64,000 nucleotides of DNA from Aliivibrio_A kagoshimensis (GTDB lineage Bacteria; Pseudomonadota; Gammaproteobacteria; Enterobacterales; Vibrionaceae), in assembly GCF_050337105.1 (NCBI RefSeq), contig NZ_JAKJSQ010000005.1:62001-126000 (forward strand). The letters run 5' to 3'. This document shows, piece after piece, positions 36,900 through 44,720 of the stretch. The position numbers were made by a program, and so were the translations under genes. The first letter of the stretch is position 1, and every line of letters begins with the position of its first letter. The notes beneath the pieces were generated by a model, which worked only from the letters and a program-made list of their open reading frames with translations, made no database searches and was not told the DNA's origin.

Positions 36900-37832
36900 A
36901 TGTCATCGACCCTGTCTCAACGAACGATTACCATTCTATTCTCATTAACTGCCATTATTTGCCTTACTCCGATTATCTCTTCACCGATTGCGCTTATTTT
37001 AGGTCTACTGTTGGCTTCTTTGGGAATTACACCTAAAGGAATTAATATTGCAGCATTAACGAAAAAAATGCTCTCTTACTCAATCATCGGGCTTGGTTTT
37101 GGTATCAACTTAGATTCGGCTATTGAGGCAAGTACCGGCAGTTTCACTCTTATTGTCGGTTCCATTTTCGTCACTATGGTGGTGGGTTACTTACTGACGC
37201 GTCTGTTTAACGTTGAACATAAGACCGGACATCTAATTTCGGCAGGGACCGCGATTTGTGGTGGTAGCGCTATTGCCGCAGTAGCTCCAGCCATCAATGC
37301 CAAAGAGGATCAAACCACTCTGGCGCTAGCCACGGTTTTTCTACTCAACTCTGTCGCACTTTTCGTCTTTCCGGCCATTGGTCACCTGCTTGAAATGAGC
37401 CAGCATAACTTTGGCTTATGGAGTGCTATCGCGATTCACGATACTTCATCGGTGGTGGGTGCCGCTTCTGCCTATGGTGATGAAGCGTTAAAAACCGCGA
37501 CCACAGTCAAACTGGCAAGAGCATTATGGATCATTCCCGTCGCCTTTATCAGCGCATTGATGTTTAAAAGCCACAGTAAAAAAATCTCTATTCCCTACTT
37601 CATCGGCTTTTACTGTCTCGCCATATTAGTGGCTCACTTTATTCCACAAGGTGCCGAGATTTATGACTGGATTTTTACTATTTCAAAACGAAGTTTAGTG
37701 GTGTGTCTCTTTTTAATCGGCTCTGGTATTACCGTTCAAAAATTAAAAGCGGCAGGTCCTAAGCCTCTGTTACTAGGCATTACATTATGGCTAATCATCG
37801 GCACAGGTTCGTTATTAGTGATACTCTCTTAA
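36900..37832 (+). CDS. YeiH / UPF0324 family membrane transporter
   Basis: A 310-residue protein with about ten hydrophobic helices. The UPF0324 (YeiH) signatures are SAGTAICGGSAIAA (about 113-126) and AIAIHDTSSVVGAA (about 176-189). Members are annotated as putative sulfate exporters and often sit with sulfur or LysR genes, but here the neighbours are nsrR and a 47-codon membrane ORF. Substrate therefore remains open. The ribosome site is weak. The stop overlaps the stop of the small convergent ORF by 2 nt. Confidence 0.88.
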   Translation: MSSTLSQRTITILFSLTAIICLTPIISSPIALILGLLLASLGITPKGINIAALTKKMLSYSIIGLGFGINLDSAIEASTGSFTLIVGSIFVTMVVGYLLTRLFNVEHKTGHLISAGTAICGGSAIAAVAPAINAKEDQTTLALATVFLLNSVALFVFPAIGHLLEMSQHNFGLWSAIAIHDTSSVVGAASAYGDEALKTATTVKLARALWIIPVAFISALMFKSHSKKISIPYFIGFYCLAILVAHFIPQGAEIYDWIFTISKRSLVVCLFLIGSGITVQKLKAAGPKPLLLGITLWLIIGTGSLLVILS

Positions 37833-37972
37833 CCTGCTTTTTTGAGTTTCAGTACGGTCCATAACAGTAACAGAAATGCCGATAGATCAATCATCGCGCT
37901 AACCAAACCTGTAGTAAGCACTGATGCCGTGACCAACACGGCTACGATTGCAATCACTAACCAACGATTCAT
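37829..37972 (-). CDS. Small membrane ORF, 47 aa, unknown function
   Basis: The minus-strand ATG at 37972 follows AAAGGA at 9 nt, and TAA lies at 37829-37831. The product starts MNRWLVIAIVAVLVTASVLT and has two hydrophobic stretches (about 4-20 and 23-40) ending in the basic KLKKAG. It is almost certainly membrane-inserted if made. It is convergent with the YeiH-type gene and divergent from the acyl-CoA ligase. I do not recognise a family. Coding status rests on the ribosome site and hydrophobic pattern. Confidence 0.5.
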   Translation of the reverse strand: MNRWLVIAIVAVLVTASVLTTGLVSAMIDLSAFLLLLWTVLKLKKAG

Positions 37973-38170
37973 TTACTCTATTCCTTTTATGAGTACTTGA
38001 TGTGATTATTATTCCTGTTTGTTATAAGTATATAAAATACCCTTTGCCTCTATTAAAGAACAAAATCGCCTAAGCCTTCATTTTGAAGCCCTTTATCTAC
38101 TCTGCTATTTACAGTAATGATATATTCACTTTTCAAATCTCATCTATAAAATTTAAGTGAAAGGTCCTGA
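37973..38170. other. Divergent intergenic region, small ORF / acyl-CoA ligase
   Basis: With the 47-codon ORF it makes a 338-bp stretch after the YeiH-type stop. It is AT-rich and must hold the promoters of the small ORF and the ligase. I see no terminator, RNA gene or clear repeat. Confidence 0.5.
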
Positions 38171-39718
38171 ATGTATAACTTAGCTACCAATTTGGAACGC
38201 AATGCCACCTACCGTCCTAATAACATAGCGCTTATCTTTCAAGAGCAACGAATGAGTTATTCCGAACTGAATCAAGCCGTCAACAAGATCGCCAATCATC
38301 TTGTTGCTATTGGTACCAAACCCAATGATAAAGTCGCGCTCTCATGCCCCAATACCCCTGATTTTGTGATTGCCTATTATGCGATACAAAAGGTCGGAGC
38401 CGTGGTGGTTCCTTTAAATGTCATGCTCAAAGGCAGTGAAATTGCCTACCATTTAGACGACTCCGATGCGAAAACACTTATCTGCTATCAAGGCAACAGC
38501 ACCATGCCTATTGGCACTTATGGTTACGATGGGTTTAACCAAACCAATAGCTGCCAGCACTTTATTCTTATCGAAACCGGAGCTCCGGATCAAGAGACAC
38601 CTCAAGACGCTCTGCTTTTTAACCAATGGTTAGCCAGCGATAAAAAGGAATTCTCTACCATTTACCGTAGTGCTGAAGAGAGCTGTGTCATTCTATATAC
38701 CTCTGGCACCACTGGCGCCGCAAAAGGTGCAGAGTTAAGTCAAAGTAATATGCTGTGTAATGCTCAAGCTTGCCAAGCGTTAACAAACCAAAAGGGAACC
38801 GATATCAGCATTGCGATATTGCCTCTATTCCATACCTTTGGTCAGTCGTTAATTATGAATACCTCCATTCTAGCTGGCAGCGCACTGGTATTGATTCCCC
38901 GCTTTGTTCCTAAAACGGTATTACAACAAATTCACCAACATGGCGTCACTCATTTAGCAGGTGTCCCTACGATGTTTATTGGCCTTCTTGCCTTTGCTGA
39001 AAAGCATCCAGGGGAGTATTTGAAAGAGATTGCCGCAAATCTTAAAGTGGCTATTTCTGGTGGGGCATCCATGCCCGTTGAGATTATTCGCCAATTTGAA
39101 GAGAAGCTTCAAGTGCCGGTCATTGAAGGTTATGGATTGTCAGAATCCTCTCCGGTAGCGGCATTTAATCACCTTGAATACCAAAGAAAGCCCGGCAGCA
39201 TTGGTCAGCCCCTTCCCGGTGTCACCATGAAAATTGTGGATGAACAGGGAAAAGAGGTTGAACCAGGCAAAAATGGGGAGCTACTCATTCGCGGACATAA
39301 TGTCATGAAAGGGTACTATAAAAAACATGAAGAGACCGCCAAGACCGTTGTTGATGGCTGGTTACACACCGGCGATATCGTTCGTGCCGATGAAGATAAC
39401 TACCTCTTTGTTGTCGATCGCTTAAAAGAGGTGATCATTAGTGGCGGTTATAACATCTACCCTAGAGATATTGAAGAGACTTACATGTCACACCCTTCCG
39501 TTCATCTAGTGGCGGTTATTGGTGTCGAACACCCAAGATTTGGCGAGCAAGTAAAAGCGTTTGTGATGCTTAAAGAGGGAGCAGAAGAGAGCAGTAAAGA
39601 GCTGATTCAATGGTCTCATGAACGACTGGCTGACTATAAGTGTCCAAAGTATTTAGAGATAGTCACTGAGCTGCCCATGACAGCCACTGGTAAGATATTA
39701 AAAAGACTCTTAAAGTAA
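38171..39718 (+). CDS. Fatty-acyl-CoA ligase (AMP-forming)
   Basis: A 515-residue class I adenylate-forming enzyme. The P-loop is YTSGTTGAAKGAELSQ (about 177-192), and the mid motif is GYGLSESSP (about 322-330). GWLHTGDIVR (about 395-404) and the hinge DRLKEVIISGGYNIYP follow, and the C-terminal catalytic Lys is in MTATGKILKR. These support activation of a carboxylic acid as its CoA thioester. Length and motifs fit medium or long-chain acyl-CoA ligases, but the exact substrate cannot be read. The ATG follows AAAGGT. It is distinct from the longer FAA1-type enzyme at 57-59 kb. Confidence 0.9.
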   Translation: MYNLATNLERNATYRPNNIALIFQEQRMSYSELNQAVNKIANHLVAIGTKPNDKVALSCPNTPDFVIAYYAIQKVGAVVVPLNVMLKGSEIAYHLDDSDAKTLICYQGNSTMPIGTYGYDGFNQTNSCQHFILIETGAPDQETPQDALLFNQWLASDKKEFSTIYRSAEESCVILYTSGTTGAAKGAELSQSNMLCNAQACQALTNQKGTDISIAILPLFHTFGQSLIMNTSILAGSALVLIPRFVPKTVLQQIHQHGVTHLAGVPTMFIGLLAFAEKHPGEYLKEIAANLKVAISGGASMPVEIIRQFEEKLQVPVIEGYGLSESSPVAAFNHLEYQRKPGSIGQPLPGVTMKIVDEQGKEVEPGKNGELLIRGHNVMKGYYKKHEETAKTVVDGWLHTGDIVRADEDNYLFVVDRLKEVIISGGYNIYPRDIEETYMSHPSVHLVAVIGVEHPRFGEQVKAFVMLKEGAEESSKELIQWSHERLADYKCPKYLEIVTELPMTATGKILKRLLK

Positions 39719-39740
39719 GGAGCCTTTCTAACACCTAATC

Positions 39741-39768
39741 ATGTGTGGCATCATCTGACGCCACACGT
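39741..39768. terminator. Hairpin between the ligase gene and cyoE
   Basis: The stem ATGTGTGGC / GCCACACGT (one G-T pair) has a 10-nt loop. It lies between convergent genes and ends one base before the cyoE stop codon. No T-run is present, so termination is only probable. Confidence 0.5.
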
Positions 39769-39769
39769 T

Positions 39770-40681
39770 CTACAGCGTAATCAGCCAATAGTGATCCACC
39801 AGAAGAAGTACGAACAACACCATCAAGTGGTAAATTGAAAAGCGAAACAGTCCCATCGCCATTCCCGCTCTCTCTCTATACTTCAGCTGCCAAGCTTTAT
39901 AAATAAACCCCATGCTTAACGCACTTGAACCAAGCAGATAGATAAAACCACTCATTCCGACCACCACAGGGAAAAGTGTCGCGACCGCAAGCAGCAGAGT
40001 GTAGAGCAAAATACACGTTTTGGTAAACTCAACACCATGTGTGACGGGAAGCATTGGAATGTTTACCTTAGCGTAATCCTCCTTTCGGTGAATCGCCAGA
40101 GCCCAAAAATGAGGAGGAGTCCAAGCAAAAATAATGATCACCAACAGAAGTGCATGGCCGTGAAACTCATTGGTAACCGCTGTCCAGCCAAGCAGTGGGG
40201 GCATGGCTCCAGCCAACCCACCAATGGTAATATTTTGCGGCGTGGCTCGTTTTAAGTAGAGTGTATAAACCACCGCATAACCGATCAAGCTAGCAAAAGT
40301 GAGCCAAGCAGTGAGAGGGTTGACCCAGGTAAACAGTAAAACAAAGCCGATAATGCCGATCGAAAAGGCAAATATTAGTGCCTTTTTAGGAGATAATTTT
40401 CCTTCGGGCAGTGGCCTTCTATGTGTTCTCGCCATCTCATGATCAATTTTTCTATCTATCACATGATTAAGTGCTGCGGCAGATCCTGCCATCAAGCCGA
40501 TGCCTAATAGCCCTAATATCAGTGCTTGTAGAGGCAGCGCTCCCGGAAGAGCAAGGCACATCCCAACTAACACGGTTAATAACATTAAGGCGACAACCTT
40601 AGGTTTGGTTAGCTCGTAATAATCGTGCCACTGAGAGAGTGGATTGTCCTTAAACTCCGTTACTGTGAGTAGTTTTGCCAT
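39770..40681 (-). CDS. cyoE: Protoheme IX farnesyltransferase (heme O synthase)
   Basis: A 303-residue UbiA-family prenyltransferase that adds farnesyl to heme B. The Asp-rich motif NHVIDRKIDHEMARTHRRPLP (about 73 onward) gives the Mg-binding site, and nine helices are predicted. Its product feeds heme A synthase (ctaA) directly upstream, whose stop overlaps this start by 1 nt. Location in a cox cluster rather than cyoABCD shows it serves the cytochrome c oxidase. Confidence 0.95.
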   Translation of the reverse strand: MAKLLTVTEFKDNPLSQWHDYYELTKPKVVALMLLTVLVGMCLALPGALPLQALILGLLGIGLMAGSAAALNHVIDRKIDHEMARTHRRPLPEGKLSPKKALIFAFSIGIIGFVLLFTWVNPLTAWLTFASLIGYAVVYTLYLKRATPQNITIGGLAGAMPPLLGWTAVTNEFHGHALLLVIIIFAWTPPHFWALAIHRKEDYAKVNIPMLPVTHGVEFTKTCILLYTLLLAVATLFPVVVGMSGFIYLLGSSALSMGFIYKAWQLKYRERAGMAMGLFRFSIYHLMVLFVLLLVDHYWLITL

Positions 40682-41700
40682 TATATATCCCTCTTTTTCT
40701 CTCTATTTATGCCGTAGAGATGGTAGTTAATAAAAACCATCATCAACAGTAATAGTAGCGCTCCACCATTGTGTGAAACCGCAACACCTAAAGGAAGATG
40801 CAGCACCACATTTGAAATGCCTAAACTGATTTGTAAAATGATTAAACCAATTAACACAATGCCACTTACCCTTAATTTACTCGACGCCTCCTGATGAATA
40901 AGCTTCCAAGCGAGCCACAGTAAAACCGCAGCGGTCACCAGCGCACCGATACGGTGAGTGACATGAATGGTGACTCTTGAGTAGTAGTCCAACACCCCAA
41001 ACTCATAACTGCTGTGTTCACCTTGGAAAATGGAAAATGCTTGAGTAAAGTTTAAATTATTGCTCCAGTCACCTTCACAGATAGGCAGCTGACTACAGGA
41101 TAATGCCGCGTAATTTGATGAGGTCCAACCGCCTAGCATAATCTGCAATATCAGAACCCCAATACCCAACATCGCCAATGGGGATAGTGATAATAATGCG
41201 TTGTGCTTCCCCCCCTCTCGTTGAGTGGTAATGCGAAGGTAGAGAATCAAGAGCATTGAGATTAAGCTATAGCCACCAATCAAGTGTGCCATCACGACCA
41301 CTGGCATCAGTTTCATGGTGACTGTCCACATCCCTAAAAGAGCCTGAAAGAAGATCAATGCGGCAATCAAAAGAGGGAGTTTTTGTGGGGTTCTGGGCCC
41401 ATCACAATTAGCTCGGTTATTTCTAATTGAAACAATCAGTAGTAGAGCGACTAAAAGGCCTAGGCAGCCTGCTACATAACGATGAATCATCTCTAACCAC
41501 GCCTTTTTAGGCTCAATTTTTCTCTCAGGAAATGCCAATTGCGCCGCACTATTATGTTCCGACGGAACGGTCAATGTACCGTAGCAACCAGGCCAATCTG
41601 GGCAGCCAAGACCTGCATTAGAGAGCCGAGTATAGGCTCCCATCAAAATCACCACAGTTGCTAACACAAGGCTAAGTTTGAGTAACAGTGTCAATTTCAT
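40681..41700 (-). CDS. ctaA: Heme A synthase (CtaA/COX15)
   Basis: Oxidises the C8 methyl of heme O to give heme A. The 339-residue membrane protein has about eight helices and paired cysteine loops CPDWPGC (near 33-39) and CSQLPIC, plus conserved heme-ligand histidines in EMIHRYVAG and HVTHRIGA. It overlaps cyoE and the upstream gene by 1 nt each, so these genes are tightly coupled. Confidence 0.95.
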   Translation of the reverse strand: MKLTLLLKLSLVLATVVILMGAYTRLSNAGLGCPDWPGCYGTLTVPSEHNSAAQLAFPERKIEPKKAWLEMIHRYVAGCLGLLVALLLIVSIRNNRANCDGPRTPQKLPLLIAALIFFQALLGMWTVTMKLMPVVVMAHLIGGYSLISMLLILYLRITTQREGGKHNALLSLSPLAMLGIGVLILQIMLGGWTSSNYAALSCSQLPICEGDWSNNLNFTQAFSIFQGEHSSYEFGVLDYYSRVTIHVTHRIGALVTAAVLLWLAWKLIHQEASSKLRVSGIVLIGLIILQISLGISNVVLHLPLGVAVSHNGGALLLLLMMVFINYHLYGINREKKRDI

Positions 41701-42245
41701 TAACCGATCCTCGACAGCTTAAGTAGCTTTCTCACATCAACCACTAACGCTTTTCCCTGTTTAAATTGCGCTTTTTCTCCTATGACCTGTTGGTAACTCA
41801 TGACTAGATTACCTAATGGGTCTACGACCACTATCTGCTGATCTTTCATAAAATCATCAAGCTCAGTCGTCGAAGAGGTGGTTGCAAACGTATAGGGTTT
41901 TAATGCTTGAATATCACTGTCCGCTTTCACCATAATAATGGGATGAACTCGGTATTGATCTTTACCTAAGGCAATATGGCTTTGATTGAGTACATAGAGG
42001 CGGCTCTGACACTCTGTGCTGCAAACAGCAGGTAACAAATAGATTAACTGCCACTCTTTAGGCTGTGGGTTCTGCATCGCTAATTCACGATAATTAACCG
42101 TGGGCTCAAGCAGATCACCTTGGTTAGTCACACCGCCCTGATACAGGTTAAAAGATAGGATTACCTTCGCAGCCACAACAGGCAGAGCAAAGAGAGTAAT
42201 AAGTACAAATAGGGCTTTTTTTGATTTGGCTGCTTTTCTCGTCAT
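41700..42245 (-). CDS. Sco-like thioredoxin-fold membrane protein (cox locus)
   Basis: The ATG at 42245 follows GGAG at 5 nt and gives 181 residues. A GTG two codons earlier overlaps that site and is rejected. A basic N-terminus and one membrane helix (about 12-30) lead to an extracytoplasmic domain. The domain carries LLPAVCSTECQSRLYVLNQ, a degenerate C-x3-C of the Sco/thioredoxin type, and later VVDPLGNLVMSY. This is the hypothetical protein usually found between surf1 and ctaA. A role in copper delivery or as a Sco relative is inferred from place and fold. A classical Sco with conserved His is not evident. Confidence 0.75.
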   Translation of the reverse strand: MTRKAAKSKKALFVLITLFALPVVAAKVILSFNLYQGGVTNQGDLLEPTVNYRELAMQNPQPKEWQLIYLLPAVCSTECQSRLYVLNQSHIALGKDQYRVHPIIMVKADSDIQALKPYTFATTSSTTELDDFMKDQQIVVVDPLGNLVMSYQQVIGEKAQFKQGKALVVDVRKLLKLSRIG

Positions 42246-42258
42246 AACCACTCCATGT

Positions 42259-43023
42259 TCATGAGTTGATCCGTTTGTTTTTCCACTCTTTGATCGCTAT
42301 CGCAACCATGATTAGCGCTAATACCAACGCCATAGAGAACCACTGAACCGCATAACCTTGATGCTTCTGAGCTGACAGAGGTATCGGTTTCCACGGATGA
42401 GGTAAATTCTGGTACCCCTCTATCTGCTGATTGATACTGTCTGGCTGAAATACCATTGGTAACAGAGGTTGTTTCAATAGTGCTGAAAGTTCACTCATGT
42501 TCAGGTTCTGAATTCGTTTTGGCCAACCTGCTTCAGCCATTAACTCTGAACTTAGTCTATTGACCTCTTTTTGGTACAACCGCCCCATTAACGTCTGTTC
42601 TCCCTGCAGTCCAACCACGTTAGGTAACTCATCTCGTCTCGTCGGCGCTTTAACAAACCCTAGCTCAACGAGAATCCAAGGCTTATTCGCTGCAACCTCT
42701 ACCGCTTGATAGGCAAGATAACCAACGGTCCCTTCAAACGTTTGATTATCCATCAAAATAATCTGCTGCTCCGATAGCTCAGCATTGACAGCACCAATCG
42801 ATAACTCAGAACGGAACCCTGTAATAACATCTCCCTCTCTGGTTGCGAGAAGCTCTTCAAACGTTAACGCTGCTCTTTGTTGCCGAAACTGCAGTTCTTG
42901 CTGCCAACTCGCCTTTTCAGAGGCACGAGATAACTGCCAAAATCCTAACTTGACCATGAGTAAAAAAAGACCCACAGTAAAGATAGCTACCAACAACCAA
43001 GATCGGTTTACCACTGATTTCAC
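42259..43023 (-). CDS. SURF1 family cytochrome oxidase assembly protein
   Basis: A 254-residue protein with N- and C-terminal membrane helices (about 10-28 and 228-247) and a periplasmic domain between, the SURF1 layout. Seen are the early LGFWQLSRASEK, the central ILMDNQTFEGTVGY and ILVELGFVKAP, and the late GYAVQWFSMALVLALI. SURF1 proteins help insert heme a into subunit I. The start is GTG at 43023 with AGGT just upstream. It lies 21 bp from the divergent DUF2909 gene. Confidence 0.9.
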   Translation of the reverse strand: MKSVVNRSWLLVAIFTVGLFLLMVKLGFWQLSRASEKASWQQELQFRQQRAALTFEELLATREGDVITGFRSELSIGAVNAELSEQQIILMDNQTFEGTVGYLAYQAVEVAANKPWILVELGFVKAPTRRDELPNVVGLQGEQTLMGRLYQKEVNRLSSELMAEAGWPKRIQNLNMSELSALLKQPLLPMVFQPDSINQQIEGYQNLPHPWKPIPLSAQKHQGYAVQWFSMALVLALIMVAIAIKEWKNKRINS

Positions 43024-43044
43024 CTACCTATGTCAAGGACGATT

Positions 43045-43278
43045 ATGGAACTCACTACTATTTTTAAGATTGCGTTAGTCCTGCTGTTACTGCTTATTGT
43101 GTTCAATTTAGGTCGAGCTCTGTTGCTACTGGTTAAGGGGGGCGACCCAACCGAAGCGGGAAAAAAGCCCATGAGTCACTTCCTTGGTCGTCGAGTTCTT
43201 ATCTCCGCGCTGGTTGTTATCGTGTTAGTTATTGCCTTAACATCCGGCTTCATTGATCCAAACAACCGACCTTATTAA
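43045..43278 (+). CDS. DUF2909-like twin-membrane-helix protein
   Basis: The ATG at 43045 follows AAGGA at 5 nt and gives 77 residues; an ATG at 43030 lacks that support. Two membrane helices (about 6-30 and 52-70) are joined by a polar loop (VKGGDPTEAGKKPMSH), the DUF2909 pattern often seen in cox clusters. The gene is on the plus strand while all oxidase genes around it are on the minus strand. Its start faces surf1 and its stop faces the coxC stop, 2 nt apart. Function unknown; an assembly role is only a guess from context. Confidence 0.82.
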   Translation: MELTTIFKIALVLLLLLIVFNLGRALLLLVKGGDPTEAGKKPMSHFLGRRVLISALVVIVLVIALTSGFIDPNNRPY

Positions 43279-43280
43279 CG

Positions 43281-44156
43281 CTATAAGATATAAACAAGCA
43301 CAAACAAACAGAGCCAAACCACATCGACAAAGTGCCAATACCAACTGCCCGCTTGAAAAGCAAAATGACGCTCTGGGGTAAAATGGTCATTCGCAGCTCG
43401 AAACAACAACACCAATAAAAATACGGTGCCTAGGGTGACATGCATGCCATGAAAGCCCGTTAATAAGAAAAAGGTATTACCATAAACGCCAGACTCTAAG
43501 GTTAACCCCATCCCTTGATAAGCATGAACATACTCTTGAACTTGCAACAATAAAAAAGCGCATCCAAGAAACACAGTAACCGCAAGCCACGCAATAAGAG
43601 GGTTACGCTTATTACGCTCTAAACTGACATGTGCGTTGTGCAGCGTGACCGATGAAGTCAGCAGAATCATAGTATTAATCAAGGGTAATCCCCCCCAACC
43701 CATCGCCTGAGTTGTTGTTCCATCTGGCGTTACCGTAAGTGGCCACATGGCTTGAAAATCAGGCCACAACACCATATGAGTCATCGCGTTATTAGAAGCG
43801 CCACCCAGCCACGGTACCGAGATCATGCGTGCATAAAACAGCGCTCCAAAGAAAACGGCAAAGAACATCACCTCAGAGAAGATAAACCAGCTCATGCCTT
43901 GACGAAAAGAACGGTCCATCTGTGCGGAATAAAGCCCTAAATCTGACTCTCTAATGATGTTCCGAAACCAGCCAGTTAGCATAAACAGAATAACCGCTAT
44001 TCCCGCTAACAGGGTGTAACCTCCGCTGGTATCTTCACTGTCCAGTTGCACCACAAAATTACCGGCGCCAAAAGCGATCAGGAAAAGACCAATCGCCCCG
44101 ACAATAGGCCATGCACTCTGTTCAGGTACGTAATACGCTTCATGTTTGGTTGTCAT
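43281..44156 (-). CDS. coxC: Cytochrome c oxidase subunit III
   Basis: A 291-residue membrane protein with seven helices of the heme-copper oxidase subunit III family. Conserved blocks are MSWFIFSEVMFFAVFFGALF (about 94-113), LTSSVTLHNAHVSL, LTGFHGMHVTLG and the end HFVDVVWLCLFVLVYI. Its start lies 17 nt inside the 3' end of cox11, so the two are translationally coupled. Alternative quinol-oxidase subunits are ruled out by the caa3-type coxB upstream. Confidence 0.95.
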   Translation of the reverse strand: MTTKHEAYYVPEQSAWPIVGAIGLFLIAFGAGNFVVQLDSEDTSGGYTLLAGIAVILFMLTGWFRNIIRESDLGLYSAQMDRSFRQGMSWFIFSEVMFFAVFFGALFYARMISVPWLGGASNNAMTHMVLWPDFQAMWPLTVTPDGTTTQAMGWGGLPLINTMILLTSSVTLHNAHVSLERNKRNPLIAWLAVTVFLGCAFLLLQVQEYVHAYQGMGLTLESGVYGNTFFLLTGFHGMHVTLGTVFLLVLLFRAANDHFTPERHFAFQAGSWYWHFVDVVWLCLFVLVYIL

Positions 44157-44718
44157 TGTTTTCTGCTCCTTGAGCCACGTTTATCGCTGACTCACTCGCG
44201 GTAATATTGTAAAGAGTATAAGAGAGGGTCAGTGTTGAAATAGATTCCGGTAACGCAGGATCCACATAGAAGATAAGTGGTAATTCGGCATCTGCTTGTG
44301 CACCGAGAGGTTGATTATTAAAACAGAAACACTCAATTTTATTAAAATAGGTGGCGCCTTGTCCCGGAGATACTGATGGCACAGCTTGACCTACCATCGC
44401 TTTAGAAGAGAGGTTAGTAGCAAGAAACTGCGTTCTAACGACCTCACCAGGATTCACCTCTATCTGGGTCACTTTCGGCTCAAACTTCCACGGCATATCA
44501 CTTCTCACATTGGAAATGAACTCCACCGTGATAAGTCGACTCTTATCGACGGTAACCGCTTGATAGGTGCTGGCGATATTGCTGGTTTTACCATTGATGC
44601 CTAATTGCTCACACAAAATGTCGTACAGAGGCACTAAGGCGTAACCAAAGCCAAACATCCCTACGGCGCCAAACACTAAGAGCCGAATCAGTTTTCGATT
44701 GCTTTGTTGAACACTCAT
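44140..44718 (-). CDS. ctaG: Cytochrome c oxidase assembly protein Cox11 (CtaG)
   Basis: Delivers copper to the CuB site of subunit I. The ATG at 44718 (AAAGGTGG 7 nt upstream) gives 192 residues. One membrane helix (about 11-30) precedes the periplasmic domain with the copper motif CFCF (about 139-142) in KIECFCFNNQPLGA. It begins 2 nt after the coxA stop and overlaps coxC by 17 nt. Confidence 0.95.
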   Translation of the reverse strand: MSVQQSNRKLIRLLVFGAVGMFGFGYALVPLYDILCEQLGINGKTSNIASTYQAVTVDKSRLITVEFISNVRSDMPWKFEPKVTQIEVNPGEVVRTQFLATNLSSKAMVGQAVPSVSPGQGATYFNKIECFCFNNQPLGAQADAELPLIFYVDPALPESISTLTLSYTLYNITASESAINVAQGAENNDNQT

Positions 44719-44720
44719 AA

